Source of the DNA: Takakia lepidozioides
Taxonomy: Eukaryota > Streptophyta > Takakiopsida > Takakiales > Takakiaceae
Direction of reading: 5' to 3'
DNA: 64,000 nt
Assembly (NCBI GenBank): GCA_030704615.1
Contig: CM060733.1
Span: 64,790,001 to 64,854,000 of the forward strand
The position numbers and the translations under genes are program-made. This document shows, in pieces, positions 44,874-54,908 of this stretch; positions within the stretch are counted from its first letter, which is position 1; each line of letters starts with the position of its first letter. The notes beneath the pieces were generated by a model. The model worked only from the letters and a program-made list of their open reading frames with translations, was not told the DNA's origin and made no database searches.

Positions 44874-45122
44874 ATGAAGCGCGTCCGAATCGGCATCAAG
44901 TGTTGCATCCGCCACCTATGCTGTTGGGAAAATGAACCTGAGTACGAGGTGGAGGCAGTGCTTAAGTTGAGGAGGTTCAAGAATCGAGAAACGGAGTATC
45001 TCGTGAAATGGAAGGGCTATCATCAAGTGGAGGCTACTTGGGTGCGTGCCTCAGAAATGGGAAACGCATTCGAGGCGGTTGCAGCTTTCAAAAGGCGACC
45101 TCAAAAGCGGAAGAAGTGTTGA
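44874..45122 (+). pseudogene. Chromodomain of the chromovirus (3' half-element)
   Basis: YEVEAVLKLRRF, EYLVKWKGYHQVEATWV and a final helix give a complete chromodomain of about 50 residues (44,938-45,095). A one-base shift near 44,930 separates it from integrase. The basic tail KRRPQKRKK precedes the stop. Confidence 0.85.
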
Positions 45123-46017
45123 TGGGGACATCAACCTTGGATCGTGGGGGAGGAAATGCATGTTTGGCCCGGTTTAGCTAGCTTAGGAATCCGATTGCAA
45201 AAACTTGTATTGTACAAATTTTGTTATAAATGAAATGGTTTCCAAATGTTGTGCGTCTTATTTTGTTTGGAATGGTGATGCATGGTATGGTTGGCTAGTG
45301 TGTAGAATGCATGCTAGCTTACAAAAGTGGGAGAGGTAAATTGGATTAATCGTGTGTTTGCGCAGTGCCGAAATTGGGTGACTCCCATCCAAGGGACAAG
45401 GAAACTTGCGCCTTCTTTGGGAGTTCACGTGCTAGTGCGCACCTGACGCGTGCGTGTACTATAACTGCGCTACCGAGGGGGTTATCTTGTAGTGCGGATT
45501 AACGCGGAAGCTACGTGCTTCCGTTCGCGTACTATAATCGTGTAACCTCGGGACGAAGTCGTAGTGCGGCTTCGGCGTGTTCCCGTACCTCAGGCCAGCA
45601 TTCCAAGGTGGACCCAATTGTAGTGATTGGGGCGCACGGTTGGTTCAAGGTTATCTTCCTAGTAAAAAAAGGTTCAAGGTGAACCCTTGCTCAAGGTGAT
45701 GCCAAAAGCGGCATCATGAGCGATCGCAAGCAATGTTGTTGTAGTAAGACGATTCGATCCTCGGGGAGGATCGTTCCTTGGCCTTGAAAGAAGAGTGCAC
45801 TGGGAGGAGCTTGAGAGGCTCTACCCTTGGCCGGGACTTGGAGGAAGTCGGCCGAACTAGCTAGTGAAGAGTAGAGTCAAGTGGGGGTTTGGTTCTTGTC
45901 ATGGGACGCCAAGGTACGGAGACAAACTCCTTGATGTTGGACGCCACAACTTGGATGTTAGTTTCTACAAAATGGACAAGTCGATGAGGACATCGACTCC
46001 CTCTTGGTAGGGGTGTG
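45123..46017 (+). other. 3' non-coding region and polypurine tract of the chromovirus
   Basis: Colinear with 4,331-5,192. The last bases before the LTR, GGTAGGGGTGTG (46,006-46,017), are the candidate polypurine tract. Confidence 0.65.
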
Positions 46018-46741
46018 TGTCGCGGCCCTTTGCCTTAAGGGCGGGGGGTTGGGACACAAGAGGGGCTGCCCCTGTGGTGGGGGCAGTGGCAACAATAGGA
46101 ACGGGGGCTGAAGCACCCTTGAGTGCCAAGGCACTCAAGGAGGCGGAGGCGCTCACTAGGTGGAGTCCTGCACACCGGGTTGCGGTGGGGGTGGGTCCAC
46201 GAGGAGTGGTGGTAGCTTAGTGGGTCTTAGTGGGGGTGGCATAGGACTCACCATGTGGCGGAGACCTTGTGGTGGGAGTCGTGGGGAGTCTTGGGACTCA
46301 TCACGGTCCAATGGGGCCGTGGTGGGTGGGCCAAGACTCACCGCGACTCATCACCGGGAATCGAGGGTTTTCGTGGTGGTTCGCCATAAAAGGATGGTGT
46401 TGTTTGTGAAACCCCCGCGGACAGTCATAGAAGCATATATAGGGAGTAGTAACCCCGAGAACGGTGCAAGCCCGTTGGTGACCAAAAACTAGTGAGTGAG
46501 CGTGCGAGCTGGAAAGCGACCAAGATGTGGGGAGCTGTTCCGGACTGCCAACAACCAAAGGGAATTTCCACTAGGCCCAAATTGAGAGAGGGTCTTGTGG
46601 AGGAGCAAAGGGGGACCGTTATGTCCCGGTGAGCAGCCGAAGCTCCAAGTTGGCCCGGCGGCCAGTTTGGGAGTTAGGCGCGCGCATCAAAGCAAGTAAC
46701 TATGACTTGAAGGGGAGCTTACCGAAGTGAGGTGCACGACA
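46018..46741 (+). repeat. 3' LTR of the split chromovirus (724 bp)
   Basis: Starts TGTCGCGG and ends GCACGACA; the ends form a short inverted repeat TGTCG/CGACA. It has the same length as the LTR at 54,185-54,908 (-). It is followed by GGGTG, which equals (in element orientation) the five bases before the other LTR. Confidence 0.9.
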
Positions 46742-47227
46742 GGGTGTGAGGGGGCCAGCTGTGATGAGAAGGGGGATGAGGGGGATCAGGGAACCTCTGC
46801 AGGCTCAGGGGAGTAGAGGCCGAAGCACTACACGAAGAGGGGGATGATGGGAGGAGGGGCCTGATGGAAGGAGGGGAGGAGTGTGCTTGCAATGCAAAAA
46901 TGGTGGCAGGGAACACACTAGAGACTGGCGACAACCGTTTTTCAGTATTGGAATTCAGGAGTCTTAATTTAAAGGCTAAATATAATAGTGCACGGTAATT
47001 TGTGGTTTGCACATCACTGCAAATGCATGCATACAGACTCAATTGCAATAAATGGTGGATGATCATCCACATCTCTTCATTCCATTGCGAATCACAGAAC
47101 ACATGCGTCACTGAACATAGCTTCAGCCATTTTGAATAATGAGAAATTGTTTGATACCAAATGTTTTGATGAGAATGCAATCTCAGGGAAATCAGCAATT
47201 TGAATGGGAGCATAAACCTGCTTGCTC
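46742..47227. other. Flank between the chromovirus LTR and the MULE coding region
   Basis: G-rich GGGGGATGAGG/GGATCAGGG repeats (46,745-46,870), then a stretch whose minus strand reads LCSVTHVFCDSQW (near 47,080-47,120). A related sequence reads on the plus strand at 55,120-55,165. This may be the 3' part of the MULE or part of a second transposon. Confidence 0.4.
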
Positions 47228-49291
47228 TCAACCCTTCAATCTGGGACGCCCAACTTGACAAAGTGCATGCAAAATAGACGAAGATGGAGGGATTGCTGAG
47301 ACTCTTTTCGATCCAAGACGTCTTGATTTCCGTGACATAGAAACCTCTACCCAATCATTTCTTCTCTTCAAACTCATTCCCGATCCATCCTGAACACGTT
47401 CAAACCTTCTAACAAGATGTGGGTGGAGAAGACCCACAGCCATGCGTGTGGCCATTTGCGCTACCTTTCCTCTCATGACACGAAGGTCACTCAAAAGATG
47501 GTTCTGAAGGCCATGTTACCTTTCATACAGACTTCCAAACCAAGCATCTCCTCTGCGATGGCCTTCATGACAGTTGCCTCCGATTCATGGCGGGGCTGCT
47601 GCTCGCCCAAGACATTGCCAGCCGGGACCGTGTCTGGTACAGAGAGATCAATGCCACACATGGGATCTGTGTCACACGGGGGCTCCGCAACGGACAGGGG
47701 ATCAAGGTTGAGCTGTCATGCCCCCATTGAGTGTCCCAAGTCGTGTTCCACAAGTTCGGACAATTAAACCCTCTGGTACATGTGGCCGCAACATCTTGAA
47801 CACCTTCACTTGGTGCTTGCATAGGTTCCCTTCCATGGCGTTAGGGCAGTCACAACAAGCCCACTCGGATGCTGGATTGCATATAGTGTATACAGTGCTT
47901 GGAGAAGACATGTTTTTTACCTTCGCAGGATCCCCCGCGTGCTCGGGCAATCCCACGTTGGATTCCGGTATCTACCCAGCCATCCACACCGCATTTTGCC
48001 CGAAATGTTCCATCCTAGAATTGCGAATGAACCCTTCAGCTTTCAAGGTCGAAATGTACCAATAATGTGTGAGGAGGCTACCTGTTAGGATGTAGACCAA
48101 CCAATCCAGTCGACGCCCGTCCATTTTCTGTCTTGTTTGGGACAAGCGCCTCTTTAGGTTTGCATGGTACACTTCAATTCCAGCATTCGTATCTTGTCCG
48201 GCATGTGGGATATTTTGAGCTCCAACAACCCACATGGCCACTTTCGAGATCCACCATTTGTGGATATACAAGAAGAACAGTTTAGTTGCGGGATATTTTG
48301 TTTGTAACTCATACAATTGAAACACAGCCCCTGCGAAGAGTCACCAATGGGACCACCTTTATTGTACATGATGTCCCCCATACCTTGCAAGACATCGGCC
48401 TTTAATTGGGAATCCTTGATCTTCTCGATGGCATTCCTCAGCCAGGCCCTTCAAATATGCCAAAGGCACAGGAAAACCGGCACCCCTGGGAACGTATGCC
48501 TGAACCATCCACAAAACCGCATTAGCAAGGCCACTACAATACCACAACAGGACCACCACAAAATCAGATACAAGTATGAATCTCTGATAAGCGCTCCCCT
48601 GCTCGTGATCCCCTGATCCCCTTTGACTGAACCCCTCATGCAGATCCGGTGAAGGCAATGAAAAGGGAATACATGAGCCCTCCTATGGCCAATGAAATGC
48701 CGAAAAAAATCACATTGTCGGATCTAAGATCTGCTAGTCTTGATCCCCTGGTACCCTGAGTGTCCGAAGTCCCTAATCATTGATCCCATAATTGATCCCC
48801 TTTCACTGATCGCCCCATGCAACCTTGGACTCCTGGACCCTCGATCATTGTCGGATCCGAGATCTGCTGCTCCTGATCCCGTGGTACCCTGAGTCTCCTG
48901 GTCCCCTGATCACTGATCCCATAATTGATCCCCTTTCACTGATCCCCCATGCAACCCTACACTCTTGGTCCCCTCTACACGGATCCCCCGGCAGGAAACA
49001 TTGTGACTGTTCCCCTCTCAGTGCTCCCCTCATGCAAAAGCAGGCAAGGCAATGGAAGTTCATTGGTAGGGGGGAGGGATTGCAAACAAACCGAATGGCG
49101 TTAATCTCAGCATCGGCATCGTCCACAATGAATGCGTTGGGATGCCAATCCGGCTGATCGGCCTGGAGCCTTTGACAAAGAGCCAACATCCAACTTGACA
49201 AATCGTTGGCATTGTTTCTTGAAGATATTATGTATGCAACAGGGATGCCATTCAGCCAAATGTCGAAGACCATAAGAGTATACATGGCATA
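47228..49291 (-). pseudogene. Mutator-like (MULE) transposase with SWIM zinc finger
   Basis: The first exon seen (49,291-49,092) encodes YTLMVFDIWLNGIPVAYII and FIVDDADAEINAI, parts of the MULE catalytic domain with its Asp residues. A GT-AG intron (49,091-48,500) then joins cleanly to HTFPGVPVFLCLWHI, the MULE C-x-W-H motif. A TGA at 48,451-48,453 follows where Arg is expected. Further pieces: NTNAGIEVYHANLKRRL-like near 48,170 (reads DTNAGIEVYH) and a SWIM finger C-x-C..C-x-H at 47,813-47,854. MULE transposases cut and paste elements with long TIRs; SWIM fingers bind DNA or protein. Frameshifts and the stop make this copy inactive. The 5' exons are not resolved. Confidence 0.8.
48500..49091 (-). 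other. Intron of the MULE transposase, filled with GATCCCC repeats
   Basis: The donor CG/GTTTGT and acceptor TTCAG/GCATACG restore a reading frame that agrees with MULE consensus. Inside it, CTGATCCCC-type repeats occur, and a 133-bp unit is present twice (48,714-48,846 and 48,847 to about 48,966). Confidence 0.6.
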
Positions 49292-49869
49292 CTGCACACA
49301 AAAACGAAAATGTGCAATGTAAGTACTTTTGTTTTGAAAATAGGCGAAACATTTTACTGAAATTAATGACAAGAAATCACAGGAGGTGAACACCGAACCC
49401 TGCAACCCCTTCTGTTCTCATTTTAGTATTCTGTGATCCCCCCTGTGGGCTATGCCATGATCCCCTGGAAGGAGACCATCCCTCCATCATTCCTCTCTAT
49501 AACCCCCCAAGGCATGCATTTGCTAAGCTGTCTTCCATCCTGCCGGCGCACCCCTCACTACGAATCACGCAAATACACGTCATGGTCCCAAAATGGTCCC
49601 AACATATACAGAGCAGTATACATAATGGAGTTTGGCCCATGTGTCTGGTCCCCTAATGGGCTGAGGCAGATTTGATTGTTGGGGCAGTCCTTGTAATAAT
49701 CTCTCCGGAAACAACCACGTCACCCACACTGGGTTGGAGGGAAAACACTCCAGTGTTTTTTTCGAGTTCTCATAGGTTGTCTCAACCGCCCGTGAGTTTA
49801 TGGGGGCGGGCCAGACATGGCTTGCTGCAAGCTGACCAAGTGGAGGTGTTCAAAAGTTCAAATGATGAA
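49292..49869. other. Sequence upstream of the MULE exon
   Basis: An acceptor GTGTGCAG marks the upstream edge of the 49,291 exon, so earlier exons may be here. No further MULE motif is identified. 49,430-49,510 again has GATCCCC motifs. Confidence 0.4.
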
Positions 49870-52231
49870 ATGCTCGAGATCCATCTAAGCCCAAATGCAA
49901 TCTTTTATTCTGGTATCCAAGTGTATCTCCCATGTAGAGGCCCACTTGTCCAGTGTCATCTAAGCCCAAGTGCAATCTCCTATGTATCCAAGTACGTCTC
50001 CCATGTCAAGGCCCAATTTATTTTTTTCTATTAATTTATTGAGTAGTAATATATTCAATCATTATTGATATATCTCCCGTCGAGGCTCTAATCATTGTTA
50101 GAGGAAAGCCCACTTTGTTATTTATTGCGAATTTTCGGCGACCAAAAGTACTTGAAATTCCACATCTCTCACACCGATGGTCTAAAAATCATGAGACCAA
50201 GCCGGTGCACCCCTCCTCATCGAGGGCTTTCCAACAGCTCCAAACACCAGGGCTGGACCCCGCGGTTTGGGACATCTCAACGCTACAAAACAAACAAACA
50301 AACAAACAAACAAATCGTCTTGCTTCAGATATTGACTAGGGTAGCCTGTGCTGTTGGCCCAAGGATCCAATGTCATCTAAGCCCAAGTGCGTCTCCTATG
50401 TCGAGGCCCAAATGCGACCTCTAGGGTAGCCTGTGCCGTTGGCCCAAGTGTCTAATCTAAGTCCAAGTGCAATCCCCTATATATCCAAGTGTGTTTCCTA
50501 TGTCGAGGCCCATGCGTGAAGAATTGAAATCTAAGTCCAAGTGCAATCCCCTATGTATCCAAGTGTGTCTCCTATGTCGAGGCCCATGTGTGAAGAATAG
50601 AAATCTAGGCCCAAGTGCAATCTCCTATGTATCCAAGTGCTTCTCCCATGTAGAGGCCCAAGTGCGATCTCCAGTGTCCAATGTCATCTAAGTCCAAGTG
50701 CTATCCCCTATCTAATCAATTTTTTTTTTCCAGAGAGCCTACGACCAGATTTGAACCAAAGACCTTTCCCTTGATATCTCTCATGTCGAGGCTCCAATCA
50801 ATGTCCCAGGAAAGCCCACTTTGCTATGTTCACGAATTTTCTGCAATCAAAAGTACTTGAAATTCCATATCTCCCACACCGCAGGTCCAGAAATCATGAG
50901 ACCAAGCCGGTGCACCCCTCCTCGTCAAGAGCTTTCCAATGGTACCAAGCACTAAGGCTAGGGTCTCGCGGTTTGGGACATCTCAATGTGACAAAAGAAA
51001 AGAAAAGAAAACTAACATCTCGCTTCATATATCAGATATTGACTAGGGTAGCCTGTGCCGTTGGCCCAAGTATCCAGGCTCATCTAAGCCCATGTGCAAT
51101 CTCCTATGTATCCAAGTGTGTATCCTATGTCGAGGTCCAAGTTGACCTCTACGGTAGCTTGTGCCGTTGGCCCAAGTGTCCAGTGTCATCTAAGTCCAAG
51201 TGCATCAACATATGAAGCAAGTCATATCCAATCATTTTTTTTCCACAGAGCCTATGACCAGATTTGAACCGGAGACCTTTCCCTTGATATCTCTGAGTGC
51301 TATCCCCTATATATCCAAGTTGTGTGTCTCCTATGTCGAGGCTCAAATGCGACCTCTAGGGTAGCTTGTGTCGTTGGCCCAAATGCCCAGTGTCATCTAA
51401 GCCCAAGTGCAAGATCTCATATGTAATTCTAGTGCGTCTCCTAAGTGAGGCCCAAGTGCGACCTCTAGGGTAGCCTGTGTTGTTGGCCCAAGTGTCCACT
51501 GTCATCTAAGTCATCTAAGTCTAATGATTTAGCCATATCTAATCATTTTTTTTCCACATAGCCTATGACCAGCTTCGAACCGGAGACCTCTCCCTTGTTG
51601 TCCCTCCCATCAAGGCTCCAACCATTCTCCCAGGAATGCCCACTTTGCTATTTTTCCCGAATTTCCAACGGCCCAATGTCATCTAAGTAAGTTTTTTTTT
51701 CCCACAGAGCCTATGACCAGATTTGAACCGGAGACCTTTCCCTTGATATCTCTCCCGTCGAGGCTCCAACCATTGTCCCATGAATGCCCACTTGGCCATT
51801 TTTGCTATTTTTTGTGAATTTCCAGCGACCAAAAGCACTTGGAATTCCACATCTCCCTCACAGCTTGTCCAAAAATCATGAGACCAAGCCGGTGCACCCC
51901 TCCTCATCGAGGGCTTTCCAACGGCACCAAGCATCCGCGCTGGAGCCCCGCGGTTTTGGAGATCTCAACGATGCTACAAAACAAGACAAAACAAACGTCT
52001 CGCTTCATATATTGACTAGGGTAGCCTGTGCCGTTGGCCCAAGTATCCAGGGTCATCTAAGCCCATGTGCAATCTCCTATGTATCCAAATGCGTCTCCTA
52101 TGTTGAGGCCCAAGTCAACCTCTACGGTAGCTTGTGCCGCTGGCCGATGTGTGAATAATTGAAATCTAAGACCAAGTGCAATTTCCTATGTATCCTAGTG
52201 CGTCTCCTATGTCGAAGCCCATCTAAGCCAA
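49870..52231 (-). repeat. Complex repeat block X (right part, minus orientation)
   Basis: The P, Q and S subunits of 38,887-41,946 recur as reverse complements: P near 50,110-50,320, 50,815-51,020 and 51,790-52,005; S units as listed for the left part; many Q copies. It ends at 52,229-52,231 (CAA), where reversed gag begins. The left and right parts fit together at their inner edges (GCACTTG to GGCTTAGATG). Confidence 0.85.
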
Positions 52232-53179
52232 TGACACGTTAGTTCCGGAAATTATCCCACTCACGAACATTAACTGACTCCCTTTACGCAGGGCGCCAGT
52301 CTCTTGATACAACTCACAAGAGCAGTTGCCTACCTTGCACGTCTTGGCGACCATCGCTTCCACCAAGCGGCTGATGGACTCTTCGGACAGCTCCGTGGAA
52401 GGTCACCTTCTGTCCACCATAAGCCATCGCACCTGATTTTCTTTTCGGAGCACCGGGTGCCGCCTTGACGTGTGAAGGCCCTCCCTTCGATTTCCATGTG
52501 TCATTGTCGCCGCGTGGCCTATCCCACTTCTTTTCCGGTCGGAAGGAGTCACCCTCCCGCCGAGTCTTCTTGTGGTTCAGCTCCGTACGGCCTTGTCTTT
52601 CGCCCTTAGGGACATCCGAGAAACATTCAGCCCTTTCAATTGCCTCGTTCAAAGTCTTAGGTGGCTTCTCCTCCAACTGCCGCCTGGCCCATGGGGCCAG
52701 TCCCGCCACAAAGTTGAAGACCATTTCTGGTTCCGCCATATCCGTGACTTCGAGCAACAACACATTGAATGCCTGAACATATCCCTGAATGTCGTCCGTT
52801 TGCTTCAAATTCCTCATCTTGTCCAGGGCGAGCCAAGACGCGTTGAGGGGCACAAACTATCTTTTCATAAGTTCCTTGAACCCACTCCAGCTCAAGGTTT
52901 CTGGGTTTGGACCTTGGTCATGAAGATGTTTCTGCCACCATTGTTGAGCATAGCCCCTCAAATAGATGGGAGCCACTTCCACCCGATCCTCGTCACTCAA
53001 CTTGGCCGCTCGGAAGTACTGCTCCAGCTCCAAGAGCCAGGTGTTGAGTGCCTTCCGATTTCGGACGCCCTTGAAGGTGTCGGGTTCCTTAGGCTTCACC
53101 TTAAACTTTGCCATAGTGGAAGTGGCATTAGCCGCCTTCAACACGTCTTTCAACGTCCCGCCAAACTGCGCCAACGACC
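52229..53179 (-). pseudogene. Chromovirus gag, main part (5' half-element)
   Basis: Gag core reads on the minus strand: MAKFKVKPKEPDTFKGVRNRKALNTWLLELEQYF, YLRGYAQQWW and FKELMKR near 53,120-52,860; then LNASWLALDKMRNLKQTDDIQGYVQAFN to about 52,700. Compared with copy 1, about 90 bp holding the CCHC knuckle is deleted near 52,410, so this Gag would lack its RNA-binding finger. The coding sequence stops at the inversion junction, right where protease should start. Confidence 0.83.
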
Positions 53180-53895
53180 TGTCACGCACCTCACTTCGGT
53201 AAACTCCCCCCCTCAAGTCATAGTTACTCGCTTGATGCGCGCGCCTAACTCCCAACCTGGCCGCCGGGCCAACTTGGAGCTCCGGCTGCTCACCGGGGCA
53301 TAACGGTCCCCCTTTGATCTCCCAAAGAATCCTCCAACGATTTGGAACCAGCGGAATTCCCTTTGGTAGTTGGCAGTCCGGAACAGCTCCCCACTCTTTG
53401 GTCGCTTTCCGGCTCGCTCGCTTACTCACTAGTTTTTGGTCACCAACGGGCTTGCACCGTTCTCGGGGTTACTACTCCCTATATATACTTCTGTAGCTGT
53501 CTGCAGGGGTTTCACAAACAACCATGCCATTTTATGGCGAACCACCACGAACACCCTCGACTCCCGGTGATGAGTCGCGGTGAGTCTTGGCCCACCCACC
53601 ACGGCCCCTATGGACCGTGATGAGTCCCAAGACTCCCCACGACTCCCACCACGAGGTCTCCGCCCCAGGGTGAGTCCTATGCCACCCCCACTAAGCTACC
53701 ACCACCCCTTGTGGAGCCACCCCCACCGCAACCCGGTGTGCGGGGCTCCGCCTAGTGAGCGCCTCCACCTCCTTGAGTGCCTTGGGCACTCAAGGGTGCT
53801 TCAGCCCCCCATACCTATCGCTGCCACTGCCCCCACCACAGGGGCAGCCCCTCTTGTGTCCCAACCCCCTGCCCTCAAGGCAAAGGGCCGCGACA
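53180..53895 (-). repeat. Solo LTR of the same chromovirus family, nested in gag
   Basis: 716 bp, starting TGTCGCGG (53,895) and ending GTGCGTGACA (53,180). Its flanks in element orientation are GGTTG and GGTCG, a 5-bp target duplication with one change. Removal of the insert rejoins FWEG and the LAQFGG segment of gag. No internal sequence remains, as expected after LTR-LTR recombination. Confidence 0.85.
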
Positions 53896-54129
53896 CAACC
53901 CTTCCCAAAAGGATGCTGGCATGGGAGGCATATGTTGGTCTGGCAGAGCCTCCGGGAAGTCCTCGGGCTCCGACTCCCCAGATTCCTCCCGTTCTTGAGC
54001 GGCCTCGCTTTCAAAAGCATGAATCGCCTCCTCAAATTGCCGCTTCGGTGACACGTCGCCCCCATCGGACTCACCAGGACCATCATCTTTCGGGCCGTTC
54101 CGCTTTCGCTTTGACTTGCCCGACCCCAT
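53896..54129 (-). pseudogene. Chromovirus gag N-terminus (5' half-element)
   Basis: Starts ATG at 54,129 (MGSGKSKRKRN), with a basic then acidic, Ser/Glu-rich N-part (ESEPEDFPEALP) and PPMPASFWEG. The start is the first ATG after the primer-binding site in this frame. It is interrupted by the solo LTR. Confidence 0.78.
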
Positions 54130-54170
54130 GATGAGGCCGATCTCAAGGACGATCATGTACTGAACTCTAA

Positions 54171-54182
54171 GCTTTGATACCA
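54171..54182 (-). promoter_or_regulatory. Primer-binding site, initiator tRNA-Met type
   Basis: TGGTATCAAAGC begins two bases after the LTR end. It differs by one base from the TGGTATCAGAGC complementary to plant initiator tRNA-Met, the usual primer of Ty3/gypsy elements. Confidence 0.85.
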
Positions 54183-54184
54183 AG

Positions 54185-54908
54185 TGTCGCGCACCTCACT
54201 TCGGTAAGCTCCCCTTCAAGTCATAGTTACTCGCTTTGACGCGCGCGCCTAACTCCCAAACTGGCCGCCGGGCCAAGTTGGAGCTTCGGCTGCTCACCGG
54301 GACATAACAGTCCCCCTTTGCTCCTCCACAAGACCCTCTCTCAATTTGGGCCTAGTGGAAATTCCCTTTGGTTGTTGGCAGTCCGGAACAGCTCCCCACA
54401 CCTTGGTCGCTTTCCGGCTCGCACGCTTACTCACTAGTTTTTGGTCACCAATGGGCTTGCGCCGTTCTCGGGGTTACTACTCCCTATATATACTTCTGTG
54501 ACTGTCCGCAGGGGTTTCACAAACAACACCATCCTTTTATGGCGAACCACCACGAAAACCCTCAATTCCCGGTGATGAGTCGCGGTGAGTCTTGGCCCAC
54601 CCACCACGGCCCCATTGGACCGTGATGAGTCCCAAGACTCCCCACGACTCCCACCACAAGGTCTCTGCCACATGGTGAGTCCTATGCCACCCCCACTAAG
54701 ACCCACTAAGCTACCACCACTCCTCGTGGACCCACCCCCACCGCAACCCCGTGTGCGGGGCTCCACCTAGTGAGCGCCTCCGCCTCCTTGAGTGCCTTGG
54801 CACTCAAGGGTGCTTCAGCCCCTGTTCCTATTGTTGCCACTGCCCCCACTATAGGGGCAGCCCCTCTTGTGTCCCGACCCCCCGCCCTTAAGGCAAAGGG
54901 CCGCGACA
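54185..54908 (-). repeat. 5' LTR of the split chromovirus (724 bp)
   Basis: In element orientation it starts TGTCGCGG (54,908) and ends GTGCGCGACA (54,185). It is the same length as the 3' LTR at 46,018-46,741 and very similar. It is preceded by GGGTG (reverse of CACCC at 54,909-54,913). Confidence 0.9.

Larger units (their letters stand above)
41944..46741 (+). mobile_element. Chromovirus, 3' half (protease to 3' LTR)
   Basis: This half starts in protease and has no 5' LTR or gag. It belongs with 52,229-54,908 (-) as one insertion of about 7.5 kb (about 6.75 kb without the nested solo LTR), separated by an inversion; see findings. Confidence 0.85.
52229..54908 (-). mobile_element. Chromovirus, 5' half (5' LTR, primer site, gag) with nested solo LTR
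   Basis: The complementary half of 41,944-46,741. It breaks at GTGTC, seven bases before the point where the other half begins. Confidence 0.85.
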
